Positions 1-14,600 of a stretch of 64,000 bases of DNA are shown here, piece after piece. The notes under the pieces are model-generated. The model saw only the letters and a list, made by a program, of their open reading frames with translations. It was not told the DNA's origin and ran no database searches. The position numbers were made by a program, and so were the translations under genes. Numbering within the stretch: the stretch's first letter is position 1; the number at the start of each line of letters is the position of its first letter. This stretch comes from Ziziphus jujuba (Eukaryota; Streptophyta; Magnoliopsida; Rosales; Rhamnaceae): the NCBI RefSeq assembly GCF_031755915.1, contig NC_083387.1:15583001-15647000 (forward strand), written 5' to 3'.

Positions 1-293
1 TTTTGCCTGGTATATTGTTGCTTTCATTGTGATTATCAGTTTTTGTTATCTATTATTATATTGTGGGGATTATTAATTTATTTAGTTCACATAGAAAAAG
101 GGTAAATTCATTGTATTTTGATAATTAAAGTTGCCTCATATTGCCAGTCCCACAGGTGATGATACACAGTGACAAATTGTACTTTATGTTTATATCAATG
201 GTTGGTAATTTTATTTTATTTTATTTTATTTTTTAACAAACGATGGTGGGTAATTCATGGTCAAGGTTATTGCTTATATTAATGGTGGCTAAT

Positions 294-327
<34 letters not shown>

Positions 328-495
328 GACAATGGTGGATAATGTTTTTTTGTTTATGTTAGTGGCAGATAATTGATACTCAAGATTATTTTGCCTGTTT
401 TCTGGAACTTTACCATTGATTTTGATTTATGTTATAAATGCTGCTTGTTTAAATTTGGAGGTCTTGCTGTTAATTTTTCATTCACTATTCCACAG

Positions 496-3388
496 AGGAT
501 TTCAACCAGGCAGTTGGCTCTCTGCTTTCGGTGAAGGCAGAGGGTATTTTATCGTGGATTGGAGATGATAATTTTCTTTTGGAGGATAAGAAAGCTGCAT
601 ATCATGAGGTACTATATTGTACCTGGTCTATTATTTACTCAAAGTTGCTGCTGTTATAGAATTCTGTAGATTCAAGGCATGAAATCATTATACATATGAA
701 AAAATTTTACCTTGTTTTCTTTTGTGGAGCTCTGCAATTCCCATCTAATTACATCTAAGAATTTTTGTACTTTTTCTATTTGTACATGTGCTCTGCACTT
801 CTACTATGATATTGTGATTGTGGGTTTGACATGTTCACTATAAGTTATAATGATAAAAGTTTAAGGTTAGAGTACCAGTACCTCTAGTAGAGTTCTAGGT
901 ATTACTACAAGGGACCATAGGTATCACACATGGGGCATACTGAGCTGAAGGCAAAGCTATTTTTCTGAGCTGAAGGCAAAGTTATTTTTCTTTCTTTGCT
1001 GAAAAATTCTCATCTCTCTCGTTTTTGTTCATAAGCTAAAAGGTACATGAACCAGCAGATACATAATCAGTCCAGTTGAATTCACATACCTAATGTGTCT
1101 AGATGCCTTGTTAAATTACATACATCATGCCAATGCAGAGCATATTATAGTTAACATTCCCTTTGTAGTTCAAGTTTCAATTATATTTTGAGTTTTTGAC
1201 ATAATCATGCACTAAATAACGTTGCAGGTGGATTGCCTATCTAAGGGCACTGTCTTCATTAAGCAACCTAGCTTAGAAAGTAACTTTTTTGAACCTGAGA
1301 ATGTATATGCAACAAATTATTGTAAATTGATTATACTTGGTTAAAAAAATTTAGTAAAATATTTCTTCTGATGTATTATTGGGAGTAAGGAAACTTATGA
1401 TTCCATTGGAGTATAATAAGTGCTCCAAAATTGCCTGGGTTTAGTAGCAAGTTGTAGAAAAGAAAAGTGATACTTTTTGTATGCACTATTTCAATAAACT
1501 ATGCATTTCTTCCATTCACTGCTTTATTGTAGATTTGTTACTGTTAGAACCACTTTAATTTTGTCTTCTAATTGTTCTTTGGTTTTTTCCTGCACCTTCG
1601 TATCCTTCTACTGGGATGAATTTCTATTCAGGCACCATTCCTCTCCTTGAATTTGCATGCTATTGCAGATCAACTTGCAGAGATAGACTTATCACAGAGA
1701 CTTTTCATAGAAGCAGAATTATTGCCAACAGATCTGGTATGTATAATGTTTTGGTTTCACATTTGTTTTGCCATGTTATAATTTTTCATAACTCAAGTAA
1801 TAAGTGTTAGAATATATTGCAGAATTTATGGTGCAGTGCACGTATATATGTTGAATTTTGTCTGTTTTAAATACTCTTGATAGCTTTTATTTGGCTTTTC
1901 AATGTAGCTATAAGTGTGGCTAGTGGGTTTAGCTGTTAATTTAGGCACGTCCAGTGGTACAGGGATTTGGGGGTTTTATCATGGGTTGTCTTGGCTTGGT
2001 TTTAAGGTTATAAAAATCTGTGGTTGAAATGAATTCTAATGGAGTTCTGTTAGGGTGGAGTATGGAATTCCCCCATCATCATCGATCATCCTGTTTACAT
2101 GTAGGAGAGCATTGCAGGAGCTTGGTTGCTTTCTAATAGTTGGAAGGTTGTTCTTACGTACTCAGTTTAGGAATGCAACAAGGTTAGTGATGCTTTGGCA
2201 AATTAAATTTGGATGTGATTTGGGAAAAAATGGCTGAGTCCACTTGAAGTCCTGTGTTTAGTGGTTATTAGCGGTTCGGAATCAGAACTGATTTAGGAGT
2301 ATTTCCATTTTGTTCCCCATCCACAACAATTTGACCAAATCTTTAAGCCAGCCTTGAGTTTCTTGAAGTGACCAAACTCAAGGCGAGATTATGTGGCTTT
2401 TGCCACTTGAGGGAAGACTAGTTTTTGCTGGTTCTTAGTTTCTTACTTTCCATTCTTTGCTTAGTTTTTCTATAACACTGAAGTGGTACAAAATCCTCAA
2501 GTGTAATTAACAAATAGAAAATAATTATACGTTGTTTGGATTACTCCTACCAGGCTTGCCTTTTGTCATGCATCTCCTGCCAAGTCCAGTAAGAACATAA
2601 TTGATGAACTTTACTACATATATGAGCACCTCAGCACCCACAAAATATCACTTCACTTACATGTCTACAAGTCAATGTCTGTTGATTTTAAAGTTCTATG
2701 CATGCTATAGACAGAAGCGAGCAGTAATCAGAAATATGTCCATTTGCAGGCAAATCGTGATGATGAAGCTGTCAGAGTAACATCTGAAGAACTAAGCTTT
2801 GGTAACATTTCCGATAAGGTTGAGATTACAGACCAAACTACCGAGGTTTCATCATCTGCCACCATCATTGATCTTCCAGACCACCCCTCGTCAATCCAGG
2901 AGTCTATTTCAGTGGATCATGTTGATATTGATTCGAGGCAAGTTGGCGAGTCTGATCATCAAAGTAGATTTTCAAATTCCATTGCACAATCCGGCGCTAA
3001 CTCCTTTGTAGACCCAGACAATCAACTTTCAAGATTTGAGGCAGCAACCGCAGAGGCAGAACTAGATATGCTTCTTAACTCGTTTAGCAAGACTCTTGTT
3101 CTTGATTCCTCAGTCTCTAGATCTACTGAAACTCTTCCTGCACAAGAAGCAGCTGAAATGTCTCTGTTTGAAGCTCCAAGAAGAGGTCCAAATTCATTGC
3201 CATCCAGTACTGGCAACCTGGATGATGCCCTTGATGATTTACTCGAGGAGACATCCAGTTTGATGAACCAAAGTCGTTTAACTCACCCTGAAGGGGAAGT
3301 AGCTGTTCGTTCCATTGAATCTTCTTCTAATTCTGGAAGCAAATCTAAAGTACTAGATGATTTCGACTCTTGGTTGAATACAATTTGA
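496..3388 (+). CDS. 3' part of a plant gene resembling CER16/RIPR (partial, runs off the left edge)
   Basis: Three exons read in one frame: 496-608, 1632-1736 and 2750-3388, with AG/GT borders and a TGA stop at 3386-3388. The joined protein end is about 285 residues. It starts with a conserved-looking block (DFNQAVGSLLSV, then PFLSLNLHAIADQL and RLFIEAELLP), followed by a long acidic, Ser-rich, probably disordered region, and ends in DDFDSWLNTI. From memory this matches the plant family of ECERIFERUM 16 / RST1-interacting protein, which links the cytosolic RNA exosome to the Ski complex and affects wax formation. That is recognition by motif, not a search, so no symbol is given. The 5' exons lie outside the window; bases 1-495 are intron with poly-T tracts. 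Bases 609-1631 and 1737-2749 are introns with no other gene seen. The gene is convergent with TOR. Confidence 0.6.
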
Positions 3389-4520
3389 ATTTGCAAGCTA
3401 TAAATCATTAAAGAGTAGATTGATCGATGTTCCAATGAAGTAGATATGTAACTGGTTGATGCCTAGCAAACATGCATTTGTTAGTCACAGATGAAATACG
3501 CTGAAGCATCTTTTCCTCTCCAACTGTTGGCAAACTTCTGGCACTACTCCTTTGAGAGAATGGAGTGTCAAACTGCTCAAACCTTTGTTTAAAGCTGTTC
3601 CTCGTTCATTTCCAAAGGAAAAACTCGGCCTTGCGTTTAGGTTTCCAAAATTGTTCTCTTTTCTCTGCAGAAATAATGTTTTTTTTCCCTCTTTTTTTTT
3701 ATTTTTCCTCATTGAGGAGGGTGTTAAGCGTACTCTCTTTAAAATACCACGAGTCCTATGAAAATTTGTTAATGGAGATATCTGGAAATGTAGTTTTGAG
3801 ACTTCTGGAATCAACTACGAAGCACATGCATAGCTCTTAATATAATTTTTGCTTGCCAGCGTTTTAATGTCCCAAACTTATCAAATGGAAAGTCTACCAA
3901 AGAAGTTACCATGTACTGTTGGAATTCTCGTTAAGAAAAAAGAGTTGTTTCAAGTATTATTTAATATTTTTCAAGTTAGTTGAAACATTGTGTTTGGTGG
4001 GGTACTGAATTAATAAAACTAGTTATGGTGTGCCTAAGAGTGGCAATCATAATGGTGTGCCTATCCATAAGAGTGGCAATCATATGGTGTGCCTATGGAA
4101 CCCACTTCTAATGGGTGGCGATTCACCATTAAACGGGAATCACGGCGGAGGCAGGCAAAGATGCTTTATCCTTGGGTGAGTATAGGGAATGCGCTCCCAG
4201 TATTACATATTAATTTACATTTTTATACATTTATATATATTTTTTATTTAAATAATATTTATATATATTTTTAATTTAAATAATATTTATATTGATATAT
4301 GATATTGTTGTTCATAAAAAAATAATAATAATAATAATAATAAATTTATTTGTTTTTATCGGATTAGAGCATTAATAGCTATTTTAATTTTCAATAAGAA
4401 TTACTCCCAACTTGAACTTTTGATTTAAACTTCAATTTTCAAACTTTTAACTTTTAACCAAATAAAAATTTATGCTATCAACTCAATCAGTACTTTATTG
4501 GTAAAATAATAAATTTATTA

Positions 4521-4524
<4 letters not shown>

Positions 4525-4558
<34 letters not shown>
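4525..4558. repeat. (TA)n microsatellite
   Basis: An uninterrupted alternating TA run in the spacer between the two convergent genes. Confidence 0.95.
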
Positions 4559-4562
<4 letters not shown>

Positions 4563-6277
4563 AAAATATATTTTTGCAGCAAATAATATATATTTTTTAA
4601 AAAAGTTTATTAAATAAAATTTAAAAAAATGGGGAGACGGGGTTTCACATCCCCTCCACACACACAATAACACAATAAACATGGTATGGAGTAGGGATGA
4701 AAAAATAAAAAATTAACGGGTAGGGAAGGGTACAAGAAAGGGCCGTCCGGTTTACAGTCCAAAGTCAATTTATTTTATTTTCAGTTCTTCTGTGATGTGT
4801 GTAGGGGTAAAAGGGCATTTGTCTGTAAAAAAAACCATCACACGAAGCATTGGAGTGGTTATCTCTCCTCTTGTAAAGGACTGTCAATTGCATGAGCGGA
4901 ATTAGAAATTTTTTCCAGGGAGGCCAACTTATGAAAGTAATAGCATCGGATTTGGAGACACATATAATTGACTGTAAAAAGAAAAATTAACCAATTATCA
5001 AAGCCTACCTTGATATTTTATTTTTATATACGTGAAAACTATATATTTCCAATTTTTAAAATGGTAGAAATCCATACTCTTATAAGATTAGTGAAGTTCT
5101 AATTATCACAAAAATAAACAAATAAATAATAAAACATAGAAATTAAATTTGTGTTCTATAGATATGTCTATTTTGTAATAGCTATACAATGTAGATTGAA
5201 ATATTGATAACTCCTCATTTTTCTTTCTTTTTTTCTTTTTCTTTTTTTTTTTGTTTAAGTAATACTATATTAAGTTTTTCTTTAATAATAAATGGTAAAA
5301 GAGCAATGTATTTATAATTAATAACTAACATGGAAAAGAATAATAGAGATTGGTTAATACTTTTTGATTTATTTCATTATTTATTTTATCATTTCTTTGC
5401 TTACTATAAATATGAATGCTTTTTATAATTACTGGTTTGTTTTGGTAATAATAATTATTGTTATTAGCTGTTAGGAGAAAAACAAATACATTTTAATGAT
5501 AATTTTGTTAAAGTTATTTGTGGGTAAAAAAGATAATTGAATGTTTTATAATTATGGAATTTATTACCAAAATATATTAATTGTGATCTGAGTTGTAATA
5601 TGTTTGGGTAACTATCATGTAATTTTAGCAAAGTTATATGATTTGTGGGGCCACAAGGTGATAAAGTATACATATTATATTCAAAAGTAAGAAAACTAAT
5701 AATATGATATTCAATTATCGATGACGAGGAGAAGCTATATTTTGCATTCGCGACAACAACAACAACAACAAAACACTAGTGTCTAGGTGGTTGGAGTTGT
5801 GTTTTTATTTTTTATCTAAATATATGTATTTACATTATCTGTAGTTAGTAGGTAAAGTTTGTTAGATAACTAAACATCAAATTAAATACATAAAATTTAT
5901 ACACTAAATTGAATACAATTCTAAGTTGTGTTAATTTTTTGTTTATATATATATATATATACATATTTTCTTTAAGTTTATAGTTGTTTAAAATGTTTTT
6001 TTTTTTAATTTTTTTTAATGAAAGTTTAAAATGTTTAACAAATTATCATAACCATTAAACAAATTACAAACAATTAGGTAAAAAAAATGAAAAAAATAGC
6101 TACATTATCTAACCGGTTATATTTTGCGATTTGCTCTTTTCTTATATGTATATATATATATATATATTTTAAATCCTTTTCTACTGTATATATATATATA
6201 TATATATTTTTTTTTTTTATTCCCTGAATTTTTTTACTTTCATAACTTTAATGGACGTTGGAGGTATAGCTTAAAGC

Positions 6278-6345
6278 ATGTTTAACAAAATTCTATAAAA
6301 TACATTGTGTTTTTCTAATGTTTAACAAAATTCTATAAAATACAC
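6278..6345. repeat. 40-bp tandem duplication
   Basis: The word ATGTTTAACAAAATTCTATA starts at 6278 and again at 6318. The second copy is shorter and diverges after about 28 bases. It lies about 640 bp beyond the TOR stop codon. Confidence 0.8.
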
Positions 6346-6988
6346 TATTTTGTCGCTTGGCAGTTACTTTTGAGCCCGTAATGTTTTTCTCACTCGTAGC
6401 CGCATTTGAAACTGTAAATAAATAAATATCCGTAATGTTAAGCAGATTTTAATATGTTGTTCAGGCACATTTAAGAACTAAGAAATACAAGTATAGCTGA
6501 ATGAAAATTAAATTGAAAAAGTCTATTTATCTATTTGTTGATTACTTTAAACAGTCTGTACAAGCAAATTTTATTTTTCAATTATTTATAAATCGTGCAG
6601 AAGAAAAACTATTTACAAATAAGATGAAACAGTCTCCTTTTTAGCTGTTAATCAACCAAATGTTATTTAATTCACTTTTAAAGTGATTTATTGCATTAAC
6701 ATATGACTAATAAAACACGAAATCCTTGAGCAAAAAGGAAAAACACTATACTTTTAATTTGGGTGTGAAACGAGAGATGAATCCTCCACATCTTTCAGCC
6801 AGGTTGTACATGGGAAAATATGAATCGAGAGCATAAATTATGTGACATCAAACAACATCATATAATGATTGGCTATGGATAAATATGTACAATAATAATT
6901 ACAATGAAACACGAACAAACTACAGAGTTTCCGTGATGGCTCGCAGCTATATACAAATTATATACACTGTACAGAAGTCCTCGGCTTT

Positions 6989-7433
6989 TTACCAAAATGG
7001 ACACCACCTGAAAGCAAAAAATGATAAAAAAAAAAATTAAACAAACTAGCTGGCTGTGTATGGATAACTATTATAAATGCACATATTGATCATGCTTGTC
7101 AGTTGCATCCATGCTAAAGTAGAACATGAAGACTTGCATAAAAATGAGTGGATTAGTTGCATCATACCCAACATAATTTTGGCACAAATTTTCAGATGAC
7201 ATAGCTTGGTTGATCAACTTTTGAACTTGCAGCTTAACAGATAAACCATGATCAACTTCACGAGTATCACCAGAGATTAAGGTGTTGTGATCTATGGCGG
7301 GTTGAATAGAACTCGTCGACACAGAGGAGCCAGTGGAAAAATCACGACCAGTAAGTTTATTGCTCATCCGAGCCATGACAACAACAGCTCGCTCATTCAA
7401 GACCTCATTAGCATCACCAAGTTGATTAACAGC
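6989..7433 (-). other. TOR: TOR exons 56-57: C-terminal region and FATC domain
   Basis: Exon 56 is 7433-7168 and exon 57 is 7007-6989, only 19 nt, supplying the last base of a Gly codon plus Trp-Cys-Pro-Phe-Trp and TAA. The FATC motif ([18 protein letters not shown] + WCPFW) is invariant across TOR kinases and needed for activity. The tiny last exon would be missed by a simple open-frame search, which otherwise stops in the intron. Confidence 0.95.
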
Positions 7434-10400
7434 CTATACAGATCCAAGAAGATAATGTAAACATTTTCACTAAATGGCATCATCAAATCAAAGTCCAAAA
7501 TGATAAAGTCTGACCTGAAGAAGTTCCCTTTCACGGGCACCCCGTTGAGGATGTGGAAGTTCTCTATTGGCAGCAGGCTCTTCAGCATTTACAACAGCAG
7601 CAACATGAGTGCTTGATAGCATAGACATTTGTGGAACTTCATTAAAGTTGAAAAGACGCCAATTTATGAGAGGATCATGAACAAAAGCCTGAGAAAAGAA
7701 GTTGGAGCTAAGAGTAAAATAAATTGAATCCAGCCATTATCCATCCTAGTTTAAAAAATATCATTGCATTCATGTGGCTATCTTAACTTCTAACTTCCAA
7801 GTTTATGAGCTACGGCACACTCAAAAAAGTGTCCACATGGAATGCACTTAAGCATGTATATATTGTACATATATATACATAGGAAATCAAGACAGAAGAT
7901 ATAAATATAAATACAAATAATCAAAAATATAAATACAGACAAAAAAAAAAAAAAAAAGAAGAAGAAAATGATAAAACTTGCAAAAATCTCAAACCATAAA
8001 AATATAAGGATGAATATATACAAACAATTTTTGATATGGCATGTGTAACAAGCCATTAAAGGAAGATCCTAGCCTTTCAGTTCTATCCGGCAGAATACCT
8101 TTTAAATCATGACCAAATTTTACTCATATAAGAGTATCCATTGAGACTCGTATATCTCCAGCAGTATTGCACAACATCCATAGTGTAATATGCTTCAACA
8201 TCCAACAATGTTTAAGATATTTTCATCTGAATGGTAAAGGTCAATTTTAAACTCAAATTTGAAATAAAATCTCTGAGCAAGTTTTGAAATTTTTTTCTTT
8301 TTAAATTGTCCCTCCCCAGTTCCAGTTTCCTGTTTGTGTGCTCTCCGTCCCCCCTTCCCTCCCCACTCCCTTCCTCTCCCCTCCCTCCTTTTCCTCTTTG
8401 ATCTCTTTTCATCTATAGTCCAGATGAGTCATGATTGCCAGTGGGACCGGACAGTGGCAGATCATTGGAGCTTGCATCCATAGCTAGCACAGGCAGCCAC
8501 ACAAGCAACCAAAAACAGATAGACAAGCAAAAAGGTGAAATGCAAAGGGAGAGAGTGAACGACCTAAGCCATAGAGGAGAGAGAGCTCTCAAAGTGAGTG
8601 TACGGACCATCATCCATGGGAGCCAAAGATTAGACAAGAGAGGATGAAAGAGGAGGGGGAAGGCACACGTGCTATAGTGGGTTCTAGTGTAAACAATGAG
8701 GGTGATTCTTTTTTCTTTCTTATTTTTTCTTTTTTATTTTTTTATATATATTTTTAAAATGGGTTAATAAGATAACAACACAAATTTAGGGCTTATCACT
8801 GCATATTCAAATGTAAAATCAAACAAAATGCTTAGACTTAGTTATTTAGTCAAATTAGAAGTTAAGGTTTACTTATGTCTAATTAGATTAAGATGAAAAA
8901 AATAAACACAACCTAAGTCATGTTCACAAATCTTACTACGACAGAAAATAAACAAACCAATTTGAATCCATACCTCCATCATGGCCATAACACTATCTTT
9001 ATTTGATCGAAGAACTTGCATCACATTTTCACAAGTTGAACGGAAATTGCCTTCAATGCCACTAACTTCCATAGCTTTCACAAGCATCCTAGTCAAGCGG
9101 AATGGAACCTGCATTATGAATTATAGAATAAGGGAACAATTTGGAAAGTAAACATAACTCATGTAGCATTTGCCCTCTATCTACCTTCTCAGGGAACTTC
9201 TCACGATTCATAGAAGCCTCAAAGCAGTCTCCAAAATCAATGTGCAAGATCTTCCCACTGCAAAACAAATTAAAAATAAGAAATGCTGTAAAGATGTGAT
9301 ATTTTTACCCCTGCTTCCTTCCATCTGACATACCTAGACCGATGCAGCATTAGATTGCTTGGGTGCCGATCACCTAAGCCAAGAAGGTAACCAACCTGAA
9401 CATACAGAAAATCATCTTCAGCCTTAGATATTCAAAAAAGACAATTAACAATTAAAAAATAAATAAAACAACACCCACACTTAAGGTTCAGTTGACATTT
9501 TGCAAGTGTTGACATGAATGTCAGAATGTGGCACAAGTGCCTACTGTACTGATATGGATAATATTATCAAAAAGAATATAAATTTTAAAAGAAGAAGGGG
9601 GGGGGGGGGGGACAAAGTACAAACATATATATATATATATATATATGGTTTCAATTTCAAAAAGATGATTTATCTTGATATTGGAAAATCCTTTGCAACG
9701 TGTCTTATTCTAAAAATTAAATGTGCATAAAATGAGCTATAGATTTTAATTCTTTAGCAAAGAGGCGAAACGGATACAGCAGGACCTAAATATTCAGAGA
9801 AGAAAAAATAAATATATGAGACAAGAAAACATGTACCATGCTCATGACAGCTAAACTTCTAGTATAATTCGTCCTCCTCTCCAGCCATACTTCAGAAGTG
9901 CGACTTTTCAACCAAAGAACCTATAGAAACCAGCTTTAGCAACCTTGGGATAACATATTCAAGAAAGATGACAAAAAGAATTGGAAAAACAACATGCATT
10001 TGGTAGCAATAGATACCTTGGCAAGGTCATTTCCTTCCGTATTATGAAGAGCATATTCAAAAACTTCCACTTTTGCTATGAGTGGTAAATGGTCATAATC
10101 TGGAGCAAAACCAAGCATTAATTTGTTTTCTTGATTCAGAGTAATCTGCAACCATAAAGCACTTTTCTGTAAGCTATAATTGCAGCTACTCAGCCGTCCA
10201 ACCCACTCACAGAAACACAAAAAAGAGAGAGAAAACAAAACGTAAGCATCCAGTAGAAATGAACAAAACCTTTCTCGCATCCCTGTACTCCCGAATTAGG
10301 TAGTGGAGGGTGTCGCAGTTTGGGACCCAACCAATTAATCCACTGTTTGGAGACAGCGGAATAACATCATATCGCTCAATGGACAAATCCTTTTCTGCAG

Positions 10401-11641
10401 TTTTTCTAGAATTTTCCAGTAGAGTATTGACCAAGCCAAAAAGCTAGAAGGACATTTTGAAAATAAGTCAGAATACAATGAAACGAGAAAGTAAATATAC
10501 ATATATGTATATATTTGTAATTTGAAAAAGAAGTAGTTATTACAGAAACAAGTTGCACCTAGCAATTCAACATACAGTATAAAATCTGTACATTAAAACT
10601 TTTTGAGTAGACAGAAGAAACTACCTGCATGACACGTTCATCCTGGCGCAGATCTTCATGGCCCTTCAGTAAAAAGGCATAATCCTCACCATCGCTTCCA
10701 AGAATTGTCAATTTCCTGGGTCGTTGTTTAGATGTTATGACAACAAGCTGGCGTGCAAACGATGCAATGGTCACCACTGGTGATTCTGAAATATGAATTC
10801 ATTACATATTTTAGTGTGGCCATTCATATGTAATACCAGAGCAACATCACTAAACTATATGCTTAAAGTTTACCTGCACGATATGTCCCAGGAACAGCGA
10901 GCTCCAAATTCTGACATTCTAACAACTCTGGAGAGACAGACTAGTTTGCATACATGGATAAAATTCAATCCCACAGTAACATGATGGTAAGAGTTAAATA
11001 AAAGAACGAATAAGATAAAAAAAAATATCTCCTTACCTCCAGGTCCAAGGTAGTAAGACTTTGAAGCTGCTTATCAATACGTCTAAATACATGGTAATAA
11101 AGATCCCATGCCTGATCAAAGTAGAATTCAAACGATTACCACGAAGAGGCATAACAACAAAAAAGCAAAAATTAGATCTCATAGCTGGGCAGAGAGGCAG
11201 AGAAAATGGTATAAATCCAGTGAATTCACATATGCCAAACCATACAAAGTGAAATTTTGAGAAAGTGCAATTAACTGGAGTAAAGTCATTTACAACATAA
11301 GCAGTTAGAGCTGGGTGAAAAGCAAGCTACTTAAGCCGTTGTCGTATTCTGTGCACGGAGCAACAACATTATGATAAACATGTCTTTTACCACGAAACAG
11401 AATTTAATAGGTTAAAATTCATATATATTGTCATTAATCTTAATAATATAACAACTTGAATCCTTAAGACAAGAAAACAGGAGCAAGATATAATTATCGA
11501 TATGCATGGTGTACAGTTTCATGATTATAATGTTCGATCACATGGATGATATATTCTTTGACACACAAAAAAGAGATACATATACATATATATATATATA
11601 TATATATTTTTTTTTTGGGGGGGGGGGGGGGGGAGGGGGGG

Positions 11642-11681
<40 letters not shown>

Positions 11682-14600
11682 TGAGAACTCGATTATTATT
11701 CCTAAAGGTGGTTGTGTAGCTAAAATAGCGCACCGGTCAAGAAATGATCAAATCTTAATTAAGCAGCGATTCTAGAAGTTGCATTAAAGGTTCTTCAAAT
11801 CTTAATTATGAAATAGCAAGCCAAGCATTTAACATAATAACTAAGGACCGAAAATTGCAAGCTCTTCTCATGGTCTTATATGAATCTATAGGCAAGAATA
11901 AATCAATCAACTTCATCATGATCTATGTACGTGTTACGAGGACTCAGCATTGAACTTCTGAGTACACAGTACGGGATTCAGATATGTGTGAGACTTGACT
12001 TCACGCACCTCAGACATGTCTATCACCACTACTTATAGGTTAACAAAACCACACAGATTGCTCTTGACAGTTTCTATACCTGAGTAAGTTCAGCATCCTT
12101 CCCAGTTCTCTTATATTTCATACAACATTCATAGGCCTCAAGCAATTCACGTTGATATGCCTGAGACACACATCAAGGAAAAAAATCTCAGAAGCTTGAC
12201 AAGATCGTGAATAACAATTTTGCAAGAATACTCCAAAAAATTCCCAGATTGAACACAAAATAAGTGCTATAATTACATAGAAAAAATGCAACATGAATTG
12301 GTTATAAAACCTCAATGAATGCTCTCTCCTTTATTGTGGTATTGGTCCTCATAGCCCCTTCTTCAAGCATATCATGCAATGGCTCTAACACCTTAAGCAT
12401 CCCTTCAATGTTATGTTCACCAAAATATAAACGACTTGCTTCTTCTAGCCCTTCATGCCACATTTCATGCCAAAGTATTGCAACCCTGATTAGTTCCTGG
12501 GATACAAGTTGTGCCTGTCCAGAAAAGGAACATAAATATAAGATTAGAATATAGAAAAAAAATACATGATTGACACTAAATTTACAACTTTATTTCACCT
12601 GGTCAACAAGTACACCACTATGTTGCCGTACTTTATTAACCACTTCTTCAGCTGCAGCCTTTCTCAAATTACTAATTGATTTACAAGCAACAAGGAGAGG
12701 GTACATAAGAGCCTGTGAAAAGAAAGTGTTTTAGTAGATGCGGAAGTTTAAAGAAAGATAATGTATTGGAATCTTTACACCATGATCAGTAACAAGTGTT
12801 AAAAACTAACTCAAAAGTGCTTTCTTAAGACTGAAATTAATAACACTAGCAAAAACTGCGATCACACAGCAGATAAACACAAGACAGGTTTAAACTCAGG
12901 AACAGACCATGAACAACAAAAACAAAAACAAACATTTATGAAACCCTCACACCAAAAACATAGCAAAATTAGAAAAACCCATCAAGATTTCCATGGTGAA
13001 TTCTTCAGTTAAGAAAAAGGGAGGGGAAAAAAAAAAAAAAAGAATTATAAACAATGCAAGGAAATATTTTTATGCAAAATCCTCCATTAAAATACAAGAA
13101 ATTGGCCAGCCGAAGGAGTCATCATAATCAATGAGGATCAAACTTTAACTCTCCAATACCACAGGCTGTCATCAAGAAATCGAGTTCTTTTTCAAATAAA
13201 GTGTCTCTCCTAAACATAATAGTATAAGATCTCAAAATTAATTTTTGAAAAGAAAACGCATAAGCGATTACATATAGTCTTTTTATGGTGCGGATATCTG
13301 CAAGTTTTTAACGCGGATACACATTAGGCAACATGCCGCCTGAAAAGAAGTGTCAAGCAACATGTTACCTCATACGTATTTTAACGTGCAGATGTCCACA
13401 CCATAGAAAAATGATATATATATATATATATATATATATAGGGAAATTTTCTACTAGGCAAATAGAGCTCAGGTTATCCTAAGTGACACACGCATATCCT
13501 TCTCTAGATTTGCATGTTTCACTCAAGAAATCTTGAGCTCCATCACACAGGAGAATAGAACTCTATATATATATATATATATACAGTTTTACATACTACT
13601 TAATTTGGTACCCTAGATAGTTAAAGAGTTTCAACTGATAATAAAAAACGGAGTTTCTAATAAGCCAGCCAAAAAAAAAAAAAAAAAAAAAACAAAAAGG
13701 GGAAATCATGAAATGTAGCATGCTTTGTCTAACAAACAAATAAGCAACAAATGGCGTAAGCTTTATACATTAAGCACCCCAAAAAAAAAAAAAAAAGAAC
13801 CAATAATTTTCAAGAATCCTAAGCCTTTGTTTGGATGTGAGATTTTGCTAGATGAAAGGGAAAAAAGTGGAAGCATTTCATTTTATTACAAAAATAAAAA
13901 AATAATAAAAATAAGGAAAAAAAAAATTTCAGTTTCCCATAGAAATAAGTGAGAAAAATGAAAATCTCTTCATCTCTCTGGTCTCACGTGCAGTCACCCA
14001 CCCCTACCTTTCCTTTTCTCATCTCCTACTACTAGCCTTCCTCTGCTAGCTCATTCTCCTCCTCTACACTAGGACCTTCTCTTTAGTCCCTTGCTGTATC
14101 ATTTCCTCTCCAATACTTCGCTCCAATACTCCATGGTTAAGCAATCAGAATGAAAATTTTTCACTGCCTATCATTCACAACTATTGCCTTAATTTGAAGG
14201 ATCCAATTTACTTTCCTCTTACATTTCCTTTTAAGAACCAAACCAGATATAAATTTATATTATTTCGTTTCAATATTCTATTTACCACTCTCCTCACCTC
14301 TTTCTAAAAACCAAACATAGCCTAAATTTCCAATGATCAATAATAATCCACTAATGACCCACAGATATTATATCTTAAAAACCAAACAAGAGAAAAAACC
14401 AACAAACTCAAACCTGGGGATGACTTTGTCCAATCCGCACCAAAAGTGACTGTATGAGTTCCCTCACAGCACGATTATTAGAGTGTATCCTAGCAATTAT
14501 TTGAGGTAAAACAACCAGCCATGTGTTGATATTGACAAGTGCAAATCCTCTCTGTAGTGCTATTTGGACTTCTACAGTTGCTCCGTGATTAAACCACAAT

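Larger units (their letters stand above)
3389..6988. other. AT-rich spacer between convergent genes
   Basis: This stretch holds the 3' ends of the left gene and of TOR and no gene that I can support. It contains three copies of an ATGGTGTGCCT-type repeat at about 4023-4099, a (TA)n run at 4525-4558, further (TA)n runs near 5945-5960 and 6145-6205, and a 40-bp imperfect tandem duplication at 6278-6345. Open frames here are short and compositionally biased. Confidence 0.6.

Noticed and set aside
1228..1303. Possible extra exon in the left gene after GTTGCAG
   Set aside because: Exon 496-608 joins directly to 1632-1736 in phase and gives the expected HE-APFLSLNL continuity; the extra piece would insert unrelated residues.
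11494..11775. Overlapping frames on both strands around 11600
   Set aside because: Translations of (TA)n, G-run and (GA)n tracts only.
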